Positions 23,803 through 37,725 of a DNA stretch of 64,000 nucleotides are shown in pieces. The notes below the pieces were generated by a model that saw nothing but the letters and a program-made list of their open reading frames with translations, did not search any database and was not told where the DNA came from. Source of the DNA: Plotosus lineatus (lineage: Eukaryota; Chordata; Actinopteri; Siluriformes; Plotosidae); contig CM045729.1 in NCBI GenBank assembly GCA_024760905.1, positions 7,480,163 through 7,544,162 of the forward strand, read 5' to 3'. Positions within the stretch are counted from its first letter, which is position 1. Each line of letters begins with the position of its first letter. Made by a program: the position numbers and the translations under genes.

Positions 23803-24158
23803 TTCTTTTTCCTTTTGGCTTTTTCCCTTTTTCAGGGCTTGCCACAGCAAATCATTGCATGTTTGATTTGGCATAGGTTTTAACGTCGGATGTGCTTCCT
23901 GACACAACCCTTTAGCAAGGGGCAGAAACACGCTGATCGCTGTGCAGCCTACTATTTACGAAAGTCAGCAATGGTTCTTGTACATGAACCTCTCACCATA
24001 GACAGTGAGAGACATGGCCAGCCTTTGATAACCCAGTTAGCCACACCGGGGGCGGGGGGGGGGGGGGGGGCAGTGACAACTTTATGGAGAGTGGGACCCG
24101 AACCCCCAACTTTAGGATCAATGATCCAGCGCCCTTTACCACCAGGACACCACTGCCC
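23803..24158 (-). mobile_element. SINE family A, minus strand, near full length
   Basis: Reverse-oriented tail (CTTTTGGCTTTTTCCC, TGCCACAGCAAATCATTG), body (GCAGAAACACGCTGATCG, TCTCACCATAGACAGTGAGA), G-tract (24047-24070) and tRNA-like head with reversed box B near 24100. It ends CACTGCCCTAAT. Confidence 0.8.
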
Positions 24159-24515
24159 TAATATTTATTCAAGTTCGAAGTTGGGTAATTGGGAAAATGT
24201 ACCAGTTTTGTGATCAGATACATATCTGTGTTACATTTTGGAAATGTTTTATCACCTATCCCCCAACCGCTCTCTGTGTGCCACGCCTAACCTCTAACCA
24301 CTCTCTGAGTGCCACAGTGTGGCTGCCCATTGCTCTGCATGCATGAGTGCTTACTTTGGTTGGCATAAATGCAGAGCTAACTGTCCCGTAATTACGACAG
24401 GCTGTTAAACTAAAAATACATTTTGAATGATTTAAATTCTATGATGAGAGCTTAATGTGTGTGTAGAAACACCGAATCAGTGGAATTTGTCTATATGTGT
24501 TTGTGTGTGTGCAAC
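24159..24515. other. Unassigned stretch
   Basis: A short direct repeat (CTAACC...CTCTCTGAGTGCCAC and CTCTCTGTGTGCCAC, about 24270-24320) is the only structure seen. Confidence 0.4.
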
Positions 24516-24677
24516 AGAGTAGTGACGTGGGTAGCACTTACACCTCACAGCAAGAAACTTCTGGGTTCGAGTCCCAGGTTTGGCAAGGGCATTTTCCCGT
24601 TGTCTGTTCTCTCTGCCTGTGTGGATTTCCTCTGGTTACTCAGGTTTCTTCTTACACTCCAAGAACATGCATTAGAA
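24516..24677 (+). mobile_element. Truncated V-SINE
   Basis: Diverged head (CTCACAGCAAGAAACTTCTG, GGTTCGAGTCCCAGG) and part of the body (TGTGTGGATTTCCTCTGG). The 3' L2-like part is missing. Confidence 0.65.
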
Positions 24678-24853
24678 TAATTATCTACTCCAAGTTTCCT
24701 CGACATGTGGGTCTGAATAGGACGGAGGTTCTGTGTACATATGCAACATATACTCTGTACTCACATTTGTTCAGATCAACTGTGATCCTTGAACGTGATG
24801 AGAAATGATACGTAACTGTAATACCGACTGAGTTCATGTCATATAGATTTAAA

Positions 24854-24914
<61 letters not shown>

Positions 24915-25429
24915 ATGTTTATCATTTTAATTGTATATATTTTTCAATGAAAGAAATTTGCTAGATCATATGCTGTATAGATCAAATTTGCGTCATATGC
25001 TGTATTATTTCCTGTATTTTTAAAGTTCTCACCAGCAGATGTCCCTCTCACACTAACACTGAAAACTTTGTGTCTCAAGTATGTTTAGTGAAATACACTT
25101 TTAAACCTCCACTGATTTCATCATCACTGCAGAGAGAACGAGAGAGCGACCGAGACCGAGAACTCTGGGTAATCAGTGCTCCTGAAGTTGAATTCACTCA
25201 ATATGCATCCTTAAGTGGAGATGAGGAGTGAACAGCCCTTCAGATGTTTTAGACCTTATCAAGTCGAAGTGCTGAATTCAGTGCACATGTGGTTCACCAC
25301 TACAGCTGCGCTGAAATCCCTCTTTATAGTGAGGTCATCCGTACCGCTTTTAGACATTAACCTCATCAGTGTTCAGGTAGAGACATGAGAAATTTATTCA
25401 CACTTAGTCTTTTATAACTACAGTATACA
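24678..25429. other. (TA)n tract and unassigned AT-rich DNA
   Basis: (TA)n at about 24863-24911. A short purine stretch GAGAGAACGAGAGAGCGACC occurs at about 25133. No gene seen. Confidence 0.5.
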
Positions 25430-26420
25430 ATAATGGGCGTGGCAATTACAGAAATGGGTGTGGCTTTTTTCAGTACAGGCATGATGTTACCTATGATTTG
25501 TTTGTTGTTTACAGTAACTGCATAACAGGGATAGGAGTGGTGTTTACAGTTGCAGGTGTGGCATTTAGATTAATGGCTGTGGTGTTTTCAGTAGCAGATA
25601 TGGTGTTTGCATTAATGGTAATGAAATTTTCAGTAAAGGGTGGAGCATTTACATTTAAATATGTGATGTTTTCCATAATCAGTGTGTTATTTTTAGTAGC
25701 AGCATGGCATTTACAGTAATGGGTGTGGCAGTTACAGTAATGGGTGTGGCATTTACATTAATGGGTGTGATATTTTCAGTAACAGGCATGTGTTTACAGT
25801 TACAGGTGTGGCATTTTCATTAACTGATATGTTGTGTGCATTAATAGGTGAGGCATTTACAGTAATGGGTGTGGCATTTACATTAACAGGTGTGATATTT
25901 TCAGTAACAGGCATGTGTTTACAGTTACAGATGTAGCGTTTTCAGTAACTGTCATGCTGCTTGCATTAATGGGAATGAGATTTCCAGTAATGGGTGTGAC
26001 TTTTTCGTAATGGGTGTGACAATTTTTGGGGTATGTAGTATACATGAACAGGAATGTCATTCACAGTAATGGAGGTGGCATTTACAGTAACAGATGCTGT
26101 GTTTTCAGCAATGGGTGTGGCATTTACAGTCATGGGCGTTGATTTCCGCTGGACTGTATTAATCTTGTTCACACACCTTATATATGTACAATGTTCTGTA
26201 ATGGGTGTGGTATTTTCTGTCATGGGCGTGGCAGTTGCAGGTATGGGTGTGGAATTTACAGTAACAGGCATGACATGTACAGTAATGGGTATTGCATTTA
26301 CAGTAATCAAGTGTGGCATTATTAATAATTGGCATGGTATTTGCATACCACACCAATGGTGGTGGACGTGGCGTTTTCAGTAACAGGCATGATATTTACA
26401 GGAAGGGGCGTGGCATTTAT
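25430..26420 (+). repeat. ~1 kb minisatellite upstream of the first ipo11 coding exon
   Basis: Degenerate tandem units of about 18-24 bases built on TTACAGTAATGGGTGTGGCA and CAGTAACAGGCATG variants. The array ends about 130 bases before the first coding exon. Its long open frames in both strands (MGVAFTVMGV... types) follow from the unit and are not genes. Confidence 0.9.
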
Positions 26421-26510
26421 CTTATTGTTTAAGTTACACGTTACTGTTTCTACTCTCATTCACATGCCACAATGTTACACCATAATAATCATAAATACAA
26501 TGCAATGTAA

Positions 26511-26514
<4 letters not shown>

Positions 26515-26547
<33 letters not shown>
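26515..26547 (+). repeat. (GT)n directly before ipo11 coding exon 1
   Basis: An uninterrupted GT run ends in TGTAG, which is the 3' splice site of the first coding exon. No pyrimidine tract intervenes. Confidence 0.9.
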
Positions 26548-26549
<2 letters not shown>

Positions 26550-26551
<2 letters not shown>

Positions 26552-26681
26552 GGATTTGCAGGTGTCTGTGGTCCTGCAGGTTTTGTCTCAGGCGAGCAGT
26601 CAGGATTCTGCTCTTCTCAAACCTGCAGAGGAACAACTGAGGCACTGGGAGAACCAACCAGGGTTCTACTCTATATTACAG
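26550..26681 (+). CDS. ipo11: ipo11 coding exon 1
   Basis: Residues 1-44, starting MDLQVSVVLQVLSQASSQ and ending QPGFYSILQ. The ATG directly follows the TGTAG acceptor, so upstream sequence should be a non-coding exon elsewhere. Ends in phase 0 at CAG|GTCCAC, and the donor runs straight into (CA)n. Confidence 0.93.
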
Positions 26682-26683
26682 GT

Positions 26684-26723
<40 letters not shown>

Positions 26724-29700
26724 GGAAAGCCATCTGGGTTTCTGTTCTGTACTGGACCATACCCCTTTGTGGTAAACACTGAGAGAAGGCATTATTAGAT
26801 TGAAAATTAAAGGGTATTATGCACAAGGAAGTATTCACCATGCAGAAGTATTAATTTATTCTGTGCGTGTGTGAGTGCGCAAGTGTGAGTGTGTGTGCGT
26901 GCGTGTCTGCATGTTATGCATGAATCACTTCAATAAGGGGACCTTATAAATCCTCTTATACATGGAATGACACTCAGCCCACCTGCTCCACTTTATAACC
27001 CACCTCCTTCAGGAAAGAGGATTTTACTTTTTAATAACAAAACCACCTCTAATCGTCCTGGCCATCTGGTGCACACACACGGGAGTTCATTTTAAAAAAA
27101 ATTGCGCGATGTCAATTTCTTTCTCATATAAAACAGAATCTACTGGAACCAAAATTCTCTCATATAAAATAGGAACCAAGGGAACCAGAACTCTCTTTTA
27201 TAAAAATAGGAACCACAGGAACCAGAACTCTCTTATATAAAATAGGAACCACAGGAACCAGAACTTTCATACAAAATAGGAACCACAGGAACCAGAACTC
27301 TCTTATATAAAACAGGATCTACAGGAACCAGAATTCTCTTATGTAAAAATAGGAACTACAGGAACCAGAACTCGCTTGTAAAAAAACAGGAACCACAGGA
27401 ACCAGAACTCTCATACAAAATAGGAACCACAGGAACCAGAACTCTCTTTTATAAAAATAGGAACCATAGGCACCAGAACTCTCTTATATAAAATAAGAAC
27501 CACAGGAACCAGAACTCTCATACAAAATAGGAGCCACAGGAACCAGAACTCTCTTTTATAAAAATAGGAACCATAGGCACCAGAACTCTCTTATATAAAA
27601 TAAGAACCACAGGAACCAGAACTCTCATACAAAATAGGAGCCACAGGAACCAGAACTCTCTTTTATAAAAATAGGAACCATAGGAACCAGAACTCTCTTA
27701 TATAAAATAAGAACCACAGGAACCAGAACTTTCATACAAAATAGGAACCACAGGAACCAGAACTCTCTTATATAAAACAGGATCTACAGGAACTAGAATT
27801 CTCTTATGTAAAAATAGAAACTACAGGAACCAAAACTTGCTTGTATAAAAATAGGAACCACAGGAACCAGAACTCTCTTATACAAAATAGGTTCTGACCG
27901 ATAGTTGAACCTCGGATTCAAGAGGAACAATGTGGTTTTCTTCCCAGCCGCGGCTCTCTCGACTAACTCTATACGCTTCACATGATCCTGGAGGGGCGCT
28001 GGGAGTTTGCCCAACATGTCCACATGTGTTTTGTGGGTTTAAAGAAGGCTTTCCACCATGTTCCTCAGGCTATCTTTTGGCCATTTGGTCTCTGTATCAC
28101 AGGAGATAGGGCTTGGTCCGTATTGAGAACAATAGGTCGAATTTGTTTCCAGTGAGGATTGGAGTCCGCCAAGGCTGTCAGTTCTCACCAATTCTGTTCA
28201 TAATTTTTATGGACAAAATATCTATGCGCATTTGTGGGGTTAAATGTTAATGAAATGGTTTAATACAGGGGTCGGGAACCTTTTTTGCTGAGAGAGCCGA
28301 AAAAACCCAAATTTTAAAATCTAATCCTAGGAGAGCCATATGTATATTTTAATACCAAAAACAGCTAAATGGAAGAGGAAAAATCAACGAGTTTATAGTA
28401 TAATAAGACAGAATTTATTTTGAACAACATTGTAACTTAATAGCAACAACATTGTAAGTTAATAACAAGAAACTAACAATTATTTATAATTATAACAATC
28501 AGCTGGTCTGCAGGCTGAGGTTTTATTCATATCTGTCCATGTTTACTTGCCCGCTCTGCTTGTCCCTTTTAGTGGCAAAACGGCAAGACTTTCCTCACGC
28601 AGCGAGTCACCGTCAACATAGCGTGCAATAATACTGAACTGGGATAAATGACTGACATCTGTTGATTCATCCAAAGCGAGGGAAAAAAACTCCGCTGCAT
28701 TTATGTCATTCACTTGTTTTTTCTCCACTTGATTCGACATCATGATGGCACGATCGTGCACAGTTCTTGCTTAAAGAGGCATATCTTTTATCTGTTTGAT
28801 TATTTTGTCTTTATCCTTAAAGTCGTCAAAAAGCTCGTTGGCCACATCAAGCATGAATGATTTGGCATAATCGCCATCTGTAAACGGCTTCCCGCTCCTC
28901 ACAATTGCTAAAGAACCAGCAAAGCTAGCAGAGTTAAAGTCACCTCGTTTGGCCCATACACGGAGCTGCTGCTGACTAGCCTGGACTGTGGAAAGTAGTT
29001 CTTGACAGACCTTCTTTCTGTTGTCTCCCACTGGATATTTCGCTGCAAATGTGGCATGGCGTGAGTCGAAGTGTCGCTTTATATTTGACCGTTTCATCGA
29101 GGAAATTTTATCATTGCATATAAGACACACTGCACAACCTGCTCTCTCAATAAAGGCAAATTGCTCTGTCCATTCCTGCTGAAACGTACGGTAATCTTCA
29201 TCTTTTTTCCTTTTCGTCATCATCTTGATTAGAAGGGTTTACTCTGCATAAACAAGCTAACCAAAAACGAGGAAATATTACTTCTTTGCTTCAAAATGAC
29301 TTGTGCAGGTTGTTGTAAATTATCCATTAAAATTAGACTTTCCAGGTAGCGGACCCTCCCGCTCACCGGAGCACAGATTGGCTCTTAGCTGCGTGCCTGA
29401 ACGAAAAGTTGCAGGTGAAAATATATATAAATTAAAATGTGTGTATTTATTTATTTTTTTTGACATGGTTTTTTCTGACTTTATTATTATTATTATTATT
29501 TATTTTGCTAAAGTAACATTATTAGTAAAATTATTGATTGATTTGTTTCGTTCAGAAATTTTCAGAGAGCCAGATGCCGTCATCAAAAGAGCCATATATG
29601 GCTCCCGAGCCATAGGTTCCCGACCCCTGGTTTAATATGTTAACAAAATGTTTAAATGGTTTAATAAATAGTTTTCTTTGACTTTTAACACATGTTTCAT

Positions 29701-32700
29701 GCATAATTGGTGGACTTTTATCATTTTTAAAGGGTTTATGGAGTAGTCTTGGGAGCCTTGAAACGAATCATGCGTTTTACATGTAAAATGCGCCTCTACT
29801 TACGAAAACTCCAGGTTCTGAAAAAGGCTCTGGAACGGATTAATATTGTAAGTAGTGGGCCGACTGTATGTATATATCTTCTTTTCCTTTCGGCTGTTCC
29901 CTTCAGGGGTCGCCACAGCGAATCATCTGCCTCCATCTCACCCTATCCTCTGCATCTTCTACTCTTACTCCAACTACATTCATGTCCTCCTTCACCACAT
30001 CCATAAATCTTCTTTGGTCTTCCTCTAGACCAGTGGTTCTTAACCTTGTTGGCGGTACTGAACCCCACCAGTTTCATATGCTTATTCACCAAACCCTTCT
30101 TTAGTGAAAAATAAAAAATAATATATTATATTTTTCAAATGTAAGACATAGGTATATGTTTTTATTGGGGCACCAAAATGAACCGTGCCTTAACATCACT
30201 GTGTTCAAAGAACAAAACCAATACAATGCATGAACTCCCCCCACCACAACTACTTATATTTTTATGTGAGGTGCGCATCTGAGTGCGTGCGCACGCGTGC
30301 GTCTGTATGTGTGTGTATTTGTTTATTTACATCTTATGCATTATTTTTGAATGTTTAATCGTTATTATAAGCATTTATAGTACTGAATATGTATTTATTG
30401 ATATTATGTACATATACATGTACGTATACGTCAGCCAGCACAGGGTTGATCCTACTTTGCAAATCATGCAGATAGGACGCCGACGAATATCACGTTCCGT
30501 TATATATGTGAATCCATGTTGTACATATTCGTCCGACCACTTTCTTTTTTTACTCAACATAGTATGGATTAAAACATTAAGAAAGAAATCACACGACGTA
30601 CCATCACAACAGTCACAATTCGACTACTGAGCACACCAAATTTCCTGCAGCACAGATTGGCCAAGCAATGTAGCGTGATCACCTGCAGCCAGTGATGGCC
30701 AAGCGGGGTGTGTCGTCATGAATATGAGTCAGGTGTGTGTCTTGACCTCCGCCGAACCCCTGAGACTGACTCACCGAACCCCTAGGGTTCGATCGAACCC
30801 AGATTAGGAACCACTGCTGTAGACCTTCTGCATGGCAGTTCCAACCTCAGCATCCTACTACCAATATACTCACTATGCCTCCTCTGTACATGTCCAAACC
30901 TTCTCAACCTAGCCTCTCTGACTTTGCCTCCAAAACCTCTTACGTGTGCTGTCCCTCTGATGTTCTCATTCCTGATCCTATCAATCCTCGTTACTCCCAA
31001 AGAAACCCTCAACATTTTCATCTCTGCTACCTCCAGCTCTGCCTCCTGTCTTTTCCCCAGGGCCACTGTTTCTAAACCATACAACATCACTGGCCTCATC
31101 ACCGTCTTGTACACTTTTCCTTTCATTCTTGCCGATACCCTCCTATTACACATGACATGAAAATCTTCCACCTTCTTTACTCTCTGCCCCCTGTAAGCTC
31201 ACCGTTCCTCTTGGGTCCTTCCCGTTCACACACATGTATTGTTTTCCTGCGGCTGACCTTCATTCCTCTCCTTTCCAGGGCATACCTCACCTCTCTAGAT
31301 TTTCCTGCACTTGTTCTCTGCTCTCACTACAGATCACAATGTCATCTGCAAACATCATAGTCCATGGAGATTCTTGTCTTACCTCCAGCTCTGCCTCCTG
31401 TCTTTTCCCCAGGGCCACTGTTTCTAAACCATACAACATCACTAGCCTCATCACCATCTTGTTCACTTTTCCTTTCATTCTTGCCGATACCCTCCTATCA
31501 CACATCACACCAGACACTTTTCTCCAACCATTCCAACCTGCCTGCACATGCTTCTTCACCTCTTTTCCACACTTTCCATTGCTCTAGATTGTTGAGCCTA
31601 AGTACTTAAAATCCTCCACCTTTCTTATCTCTGCTCCCTGTAACCTCACCGTTCCTCTTGGGTCCTTGTCATTCATGCACATGTATTCTGTCTTACTGAG
31701 GCTAATCTTCATTCCCCTCACCTTTCCAGGGCATACCTCCACCTCTCTAGATTTTCTTGCACTTGTTCTCTGCGCTCACTACAGATCACATAGTCCATGG
31801 GGAATCTTGTCTTACCTCGTCTGTCAGCCTGTCCATCACCATAGCAAACAAGAAAGGGCTCAGAGCTGACCCTTGATGCAGTCCCACCTCCACCTTGAAT
31901 TCGTCGGTCACACCAACAGCACACCTCACCACTGTGTTACATGTCCTGCACCACTCTAACATACTTCTCTGCTACTCCAGACTTCCTCATGCAATACCAC
32001 AGTTCCTCTCTCAGCACCCTGTCATATGCTTTCTCCAGATCCACATAGGCACTGTGCAGCTCCTTCTGACCTTCTCTGTACTTCTCCATTAACATCCTCA
32101 AGGCAAACACTGCATCTGTGGTGCTCTTTCTTGGCATAAAACCAAACTGTTGTTCACAAATGCTGACCTCTGCCTTTAGTCTAGCTTCCACTATTCTCTC
32201 CCATAACTTCATCGTATGGCTCATCAACTTTATCCCTCTGTAGTTGCCACAACTCTGCACGTCTCCCTTGTTCTTAAAAATGGGCACCAGCACACTTCTC
32301 CTCAATTCCTCTGGCATCCTCTCACTCTCTAAGACCTTGTTGAAGTGTCTTGTCAGCAAATCTATTTCTACCTCTCCTAGACACTTCCATACCTCCACCG
32401 GTATGTCATCAGGACCAACTGCCTTTCCATTCTTCATCCTCTTCAATGCCCTCCTCACTTCACCCTTATTAATCTTTGCTAGTTCCTGGTCCTCAACAGT
32501 CACCTCTTGTACTCTTTTTTTTCTATCTCATTTTCCTCATTCATCAGCTCTTCAAAGTACTCTTCCCATCTTCCCAGCACACTTCTGTTCAGTCAATACG
32601 TTTCCCACTCTGTCCTGAATCACTCTAACTTGCTGCACGTCCTTCCCATCTCTATTTCTCTGCTCTGCCAACCTGTATAAATCATTTTCTCCCTCTTTAC

Positions 32701-34449
32701 TGTCCAACCTATCATACAAGTCATCATACGACCTCTGTTTGGCCTTTGACTCTGCTACCTTCACCTTACGCCGTGTCTCCCTGTACTCCTGTTTCCTCTC
32801 TTTAGTCCTCTCAATGTCCCACTTCTTCTTAGCTAACCTCTTCCTTTTTACACACTCCTGCACTTCCTCATTCCACCACCAAGTCTCCTTATCTACTGTC
32901 CTTCCAGAGGACTCACCAAAAACTCTCCTACCTGTCTCCCTGATCACATTAGCTGTGGTTCTCCAGTCATCTAGAAGCACTTGTTGACCACCCAAAGCCT
33001 GTTTCAACTCCTCCTTGAAGACATGACACTCTTCCTTTTTCAGCTTCCACCACTTTGTCTTCTGCTCTGCCTTTGCCTTCTTCACCTTTCTCATCATCAG
33101 CATCATCCTGCACACCACCATCCTACAACACTCTCACCCACTACTACTTTACAGTCACTGACTTCCTTCAAATTACATCGCCTACACAAGATGTAGTTTA
33201 CCTGTGTACTCCTACTTCTGCTTTTATAAGTCACCCTATGCTCCTGTCTCTTCTGGAAGAAAGTATTCACCACAGCCATTTCCATCCTCTTTGCAAAATC
33301 GATCAACATCTGTCCTTCTGTATTCCTGTCCTGGATACCAAATCTGCCCATCACTTCCTCGTCCCCTCTGTTGCCTGCACCAACATGTCCGTTGAAGTCT
33401 GCCCCAATGACCAAAGGCTGGATGCCCTTTCTGTCGCAACCCTCTGCATTTATCCGGGCTAGGGACTGGCATGAGGACGGACACAAACAATGTTTGTGTC
33501 CATCCTCACAGCTGCATTATATATGTGTGTGTATGTGTGTATAAATTTGGCATCCGTCTGTCTCTAGAGACAATGGAGTCTGCACCTAGGCAGGTCTATC
33601 AATTAGCTGAGAGGCTGCAGCGCCGGCTGTGGCTGAATAAGCCAATGCGGGAGATGCAGCTCCTACCACACTTGCTGCAAGTGTATTCTGCAGTAGGGAT
33701 CGTGGGGCAGGCTGTGGCAGACAGAATTCTCTGCTGTTTGCGGTTCTTCTTCTCCTCATGCTGGATCTCTCTCGCCTCCTCGGCCTGCTGCACACCGGAT
33801 TTTACCTTTCCACGCCAGCTAGAGCGGTCGGAGCTCGCTGCCTCGAGATCTACTGGGTTGATGCTGCATGACTTCAGGTCCCTCTTGCAGACATCCTTGT
33901 AGCGCAGGGCGGGTCGTCCTGTTGGTCGTGTTCCTGAGGTGAGCTCGCCATAGAGGATGTCCTTTGGAATGCGGAATTCATCCATCCTGCAGATGTGTCC
34001 GAGCCAGCGCAGGCGCTTCTGGGAGAGGATGGCGAACATGCTTGACATGCCTGCCTGGGCCAAGACGCAGCGAGTTGGAGACACGATCCTGCCAGGTAAT
34101 GCCGAGGAGTCGTCTGAGGTTGCGCAGGTGAAAGGCGTTTAGTCTTCGCTCCTGGTGCATGTATAGGGTCCAGGCCTCACTGCCGTATAGAAGCGTGTTC
34201 AACACGCATGCTTGGTACACCTTCATCTTCGTGTTTAGGGTCAACCTGGGGTTGTTCCACACACGCTTCGCTAGGCGGGCCATGGATGTTGCTGCTTTGC
34301 CTATCCTTATGTTTAGCTCAGCATCCAGGGATAGGTTGCTGGAGATGGTGGAGCCAAGGTAGGTGAACTTGTCCACCACTTCCAGGGTGTAATCGCCGAT
34401 GTTGATTGTGGGAGTTGTGCTGACATCCTGACCCATGATATTGGTTTTC

Positions 34450-34512
<63 letters not shown>

Positions 34513-36385
34513 AAATGTGTGTGTATGTATATATCTATTTACGCACAGTCGGCCCTCTACTTATAAAATTTATCAGTTCCAGTGCCTTTTTCATAAGTAG
34601 TGGTGCATTTTACATGTCAAACGTGTGATTCATTCTGAGGCTCCCAAGACTACCCCATAAAGCCTTTAAAAATTATAAAATTACACCAATTTTGTATGAA
34701 ATATGTGTTAAAAGTAAAAGAAAATTATTTACCTTTTTTTAAATCTTCTGAACCACCCATGCAATGCTTCACCCCCACCCTTTTTCACGAGGTCCTTAAA
34801 TTTGGCGGTTGCTTTTTCCGAAATAATCGCCTTTGTCACTGTATCTCCACTTTTAATGCCTCCTTCTGCTTCAATATCATCCCGATTGTAGAGGGGTTTC
34901 GGTCATACTCTTTTGCGATTTCGGTCAACCGCATCCCACTTTCGTATTTTTTTTATTATCTCCTGCTTCACTTCAATTGTTCATGGAGCCAGCTTCTTCT
35001 TTTCGGTGTCACCTGGAATCACTTTTATGATGGATAATGAAATATGCAATGATCACTCTCAAAAAAACTCACGAGCCAACAGTCCTGTTCATTTCTTCTT
35101 TACACGTGTGACAAACAGGAAGAATGGGTACAGTTCAGCTCCCTCTTAGCCAATGGGAGGCCAACGCGGTGGGATGTTACGAGACAGCCAATGAGAGAAC
35201 AACTCGCACATTTTTTGAATTTTTGAATGGCGCATTTGGTGCTTTTCGTAAAAAGAGGTTGTTTTCGTAAAAAGAGGACAAAAATTTCGGAAAATGTTTA
35301 TCGTAACCTGGATTTATCGAATTCAGAGGTTTTCGTCAGTCGAGGGCCAACTGTACTACTATCACTTTTTATCGGTTTTAAGTCCATAAGTTACATTAAT
35401 TACAGATAAATAGAGCGTATAGAAGAGTGGTTTAGGATTTACTTGACTGTTTTGATGAAATGTGTGCTGGAGTTTATACTGTACTCTGATTTCAACAACA
35501 AAACAGGCTTATGATGTTATTGCTTTGATATCTCTACAACAGTCATGTGCACAGCGAAGAATATTGAAAATCACGTTTTTCTTTCCCTCGAGTGTTCAGC
35601 ATTAAATCCAAGTAAATGCTTCATGTTGTGAATTCTGCACACATCACAAACCTAACTAAAGTTATTTTTTTCAAGCCCTTGCTGTCACAGCTTCAGGAAT
35701 AGTGTCGCAAGGAAACAAAATACAAAACAGAAGTCAATTCACAAGTTTTCATATTACTTAATTGAAACGTTGAAAAATGCCAGTCTGTCTTCCACCATAA
35801 ACACAAACCACAGGGACCAGAACTCATCTACATATAATTATTATACGCACCATGTAGTGTACAGTGACCATGAATCAACCAATCAAAAATGCTCGGGTGG
35901 TGCTTCATTATGGATGAAGTAATGGAAGTCTTGGCACTTAATAAGAACAGATAATGGAAAGTTCTTGAAGGTATTGAATGTATTGATCTCTGTGTTACTT
36001 CTCACTCTGTGAATCACTCTTTCTTCTTGGTATGTGACTCCTCCCACTCTGTGTATGATGCCGCCCTTGTAGACTATCTTTAATAACCATGTGCTTGATG
36101 TGAACGTGCGCTGGCTCGCTGTACTCTACTTCAAAAATGGCATTGACCGTTACTGGAGGAGGGGTGCCCCAAAGTAAGACATCTGTCTCACTGTCACACC
36201 TGTCTCTTTACATTATACTGACCTACCGCTGACTCATATACCCCTCCCCCCTTCCCCATCATTTTTTTAGTGGTATCTTAGAAGAGGAGAAATCTGCTCT
36301 GCGTGCAGGACTCATCACTAACTTCAATGAGCCCGTCCATCAGGTCATATACACATGCACAGAGAGGCATTCATAATCAGTTACA

Positions 36386-36436
<51 letters not shown>

Positions 36437-36803
36437 TGAGTGAGTGAGTGAGAGAGACAGAGAGAATTATGTAGGCCAGATATTGGTGGTTTTAAATAAA
36501 GTGATGTGATGCTGTTCAACCTGTAAGATTATATTTGTGTGTGTGTATAGATAGCGACTCAGATCTCAGTGTTAACTGCAAAGGTGGCGAGGTTGGACTG
36601 TCCCCGTCAGTGGCCTGAACTTGTCCCTGTGCTGCTGGAGGCCATTAAACACCCAGATGAACTCCATCAGCACCGAGCGCTGCTCACACTCACACATGTC
36701 ATCAAAACACTCGCCTCCAAACGCCTTAGTGCTGACCGAGCACTCTTCCAAAATGTGAGTGTGTACACACACATACACACATTTTCTCTCGTAAGGTTAG
36801 TGA

Positions 36804-36835
<32 letters not shown>

Positions 36836-37280
36836 TGTGTGTGTGATGGATTTGATGGTAAAGGGTTTTTAAAGTTATTTAGCTCTACTGCCCCATTGCT
36901 TGTATTTAGTTGGAGGGTTCTGGGTCTGGTTCTGGGGTTTGTTTATGTTATGTAGACTTATTCTGGTTCTAGAGCACTTTCAAGGTTCTGAAAGTTGTAG
37001 TAGAACCAGGCTTTTACTGTTGACTCTTTTTTTCGGTTTATGATGCTTCATGGTTTTAGAAATATGACTGTCCAGTATTGTAAGAAGTGCTGGTTAATAA
37101 ACAGGCAGAACAACACAACCAATCAGATTCTTTCAGCAACCTGACACTACTGACAGGGCGGGGCTTTGGAGGTTTATTAGGATTCAGCTCTGTGCTGTAA
37201 TTTCCTGAAAGTTCTCATGTGTGTCCTGTCTCAGATCAGCATCCTGACAGAGCACACAGTTTCTCTAATCATCAACCATG

Positions 37281-37344
<64 letters not shown>

Positions 37345-37643
37345 CCTCAGCTGGCCTCCAGCATCTACAGCTTTGCCTTCTCCTTGTGGAATCATCATAC
37401 AGACACGTTTCTGCTGAAGATACAAACTGGAGACTTACACACAGCACTCACTGCACTCGAACGCACACTGCTATCTCTGAAAGGTGCATGCGCGCACACA
37501 CACACAAAAAACATACACCCCATGGTTAGAGTGTATCTCTGGGCCACGCCTGTGGTGGTCTGTTTATTGTATAAACTGGAGGGGCGCCAAAACTTTGTGC
37601 AGCTCCTGTGTCTTAGGATTAACTGTGTAGCATTAATGTCTTA

Positions 37644-37725
<82 letters not shown>

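Larger units (their letters stand above)
29876..33480 (-). mobile_element. RTE-like LINE region, minus strand, rearranged and interrupted
   Basis: The 3' tail at 29876 (CTTTCGGCTGTTCCCTTCAG) leads into the C-terminal coding region in reverse, interrupted by a hAT at 30031-30816. Coding sequence resumes at 30817-31160, has a deletion near 31160, and continues to about 31383. There it jumps back to an earlier C-terminal point, so 31384-33480 is a second copy or a tandem duplicate in the same orientation. It reaches the endonuclease (GADFNGHVGAGNRGDEEVMG) near 33395 and a 5' leader to 33480, with the N-terminal endonuclease deleted. Confidence 0.85.

Noticed and set aside
26054..26383. Membrane-like repeat protein (VMGVAFTV units)
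   Set aside because: Follows from the minisatellite unit and is open on both strands.
26682..36072. lrrc70 nested in an ipo11 intron, as in mammals
   Set aside because: No leucine-rich repeat frame was seen in any intron of this window.
36569..36955. A 128-codon gene starting at the internal Met of ipo11 exon 4
   Set aside because: It is exon 4 read through its donor into the intron; exon phases and homology place the boundary at 36754.
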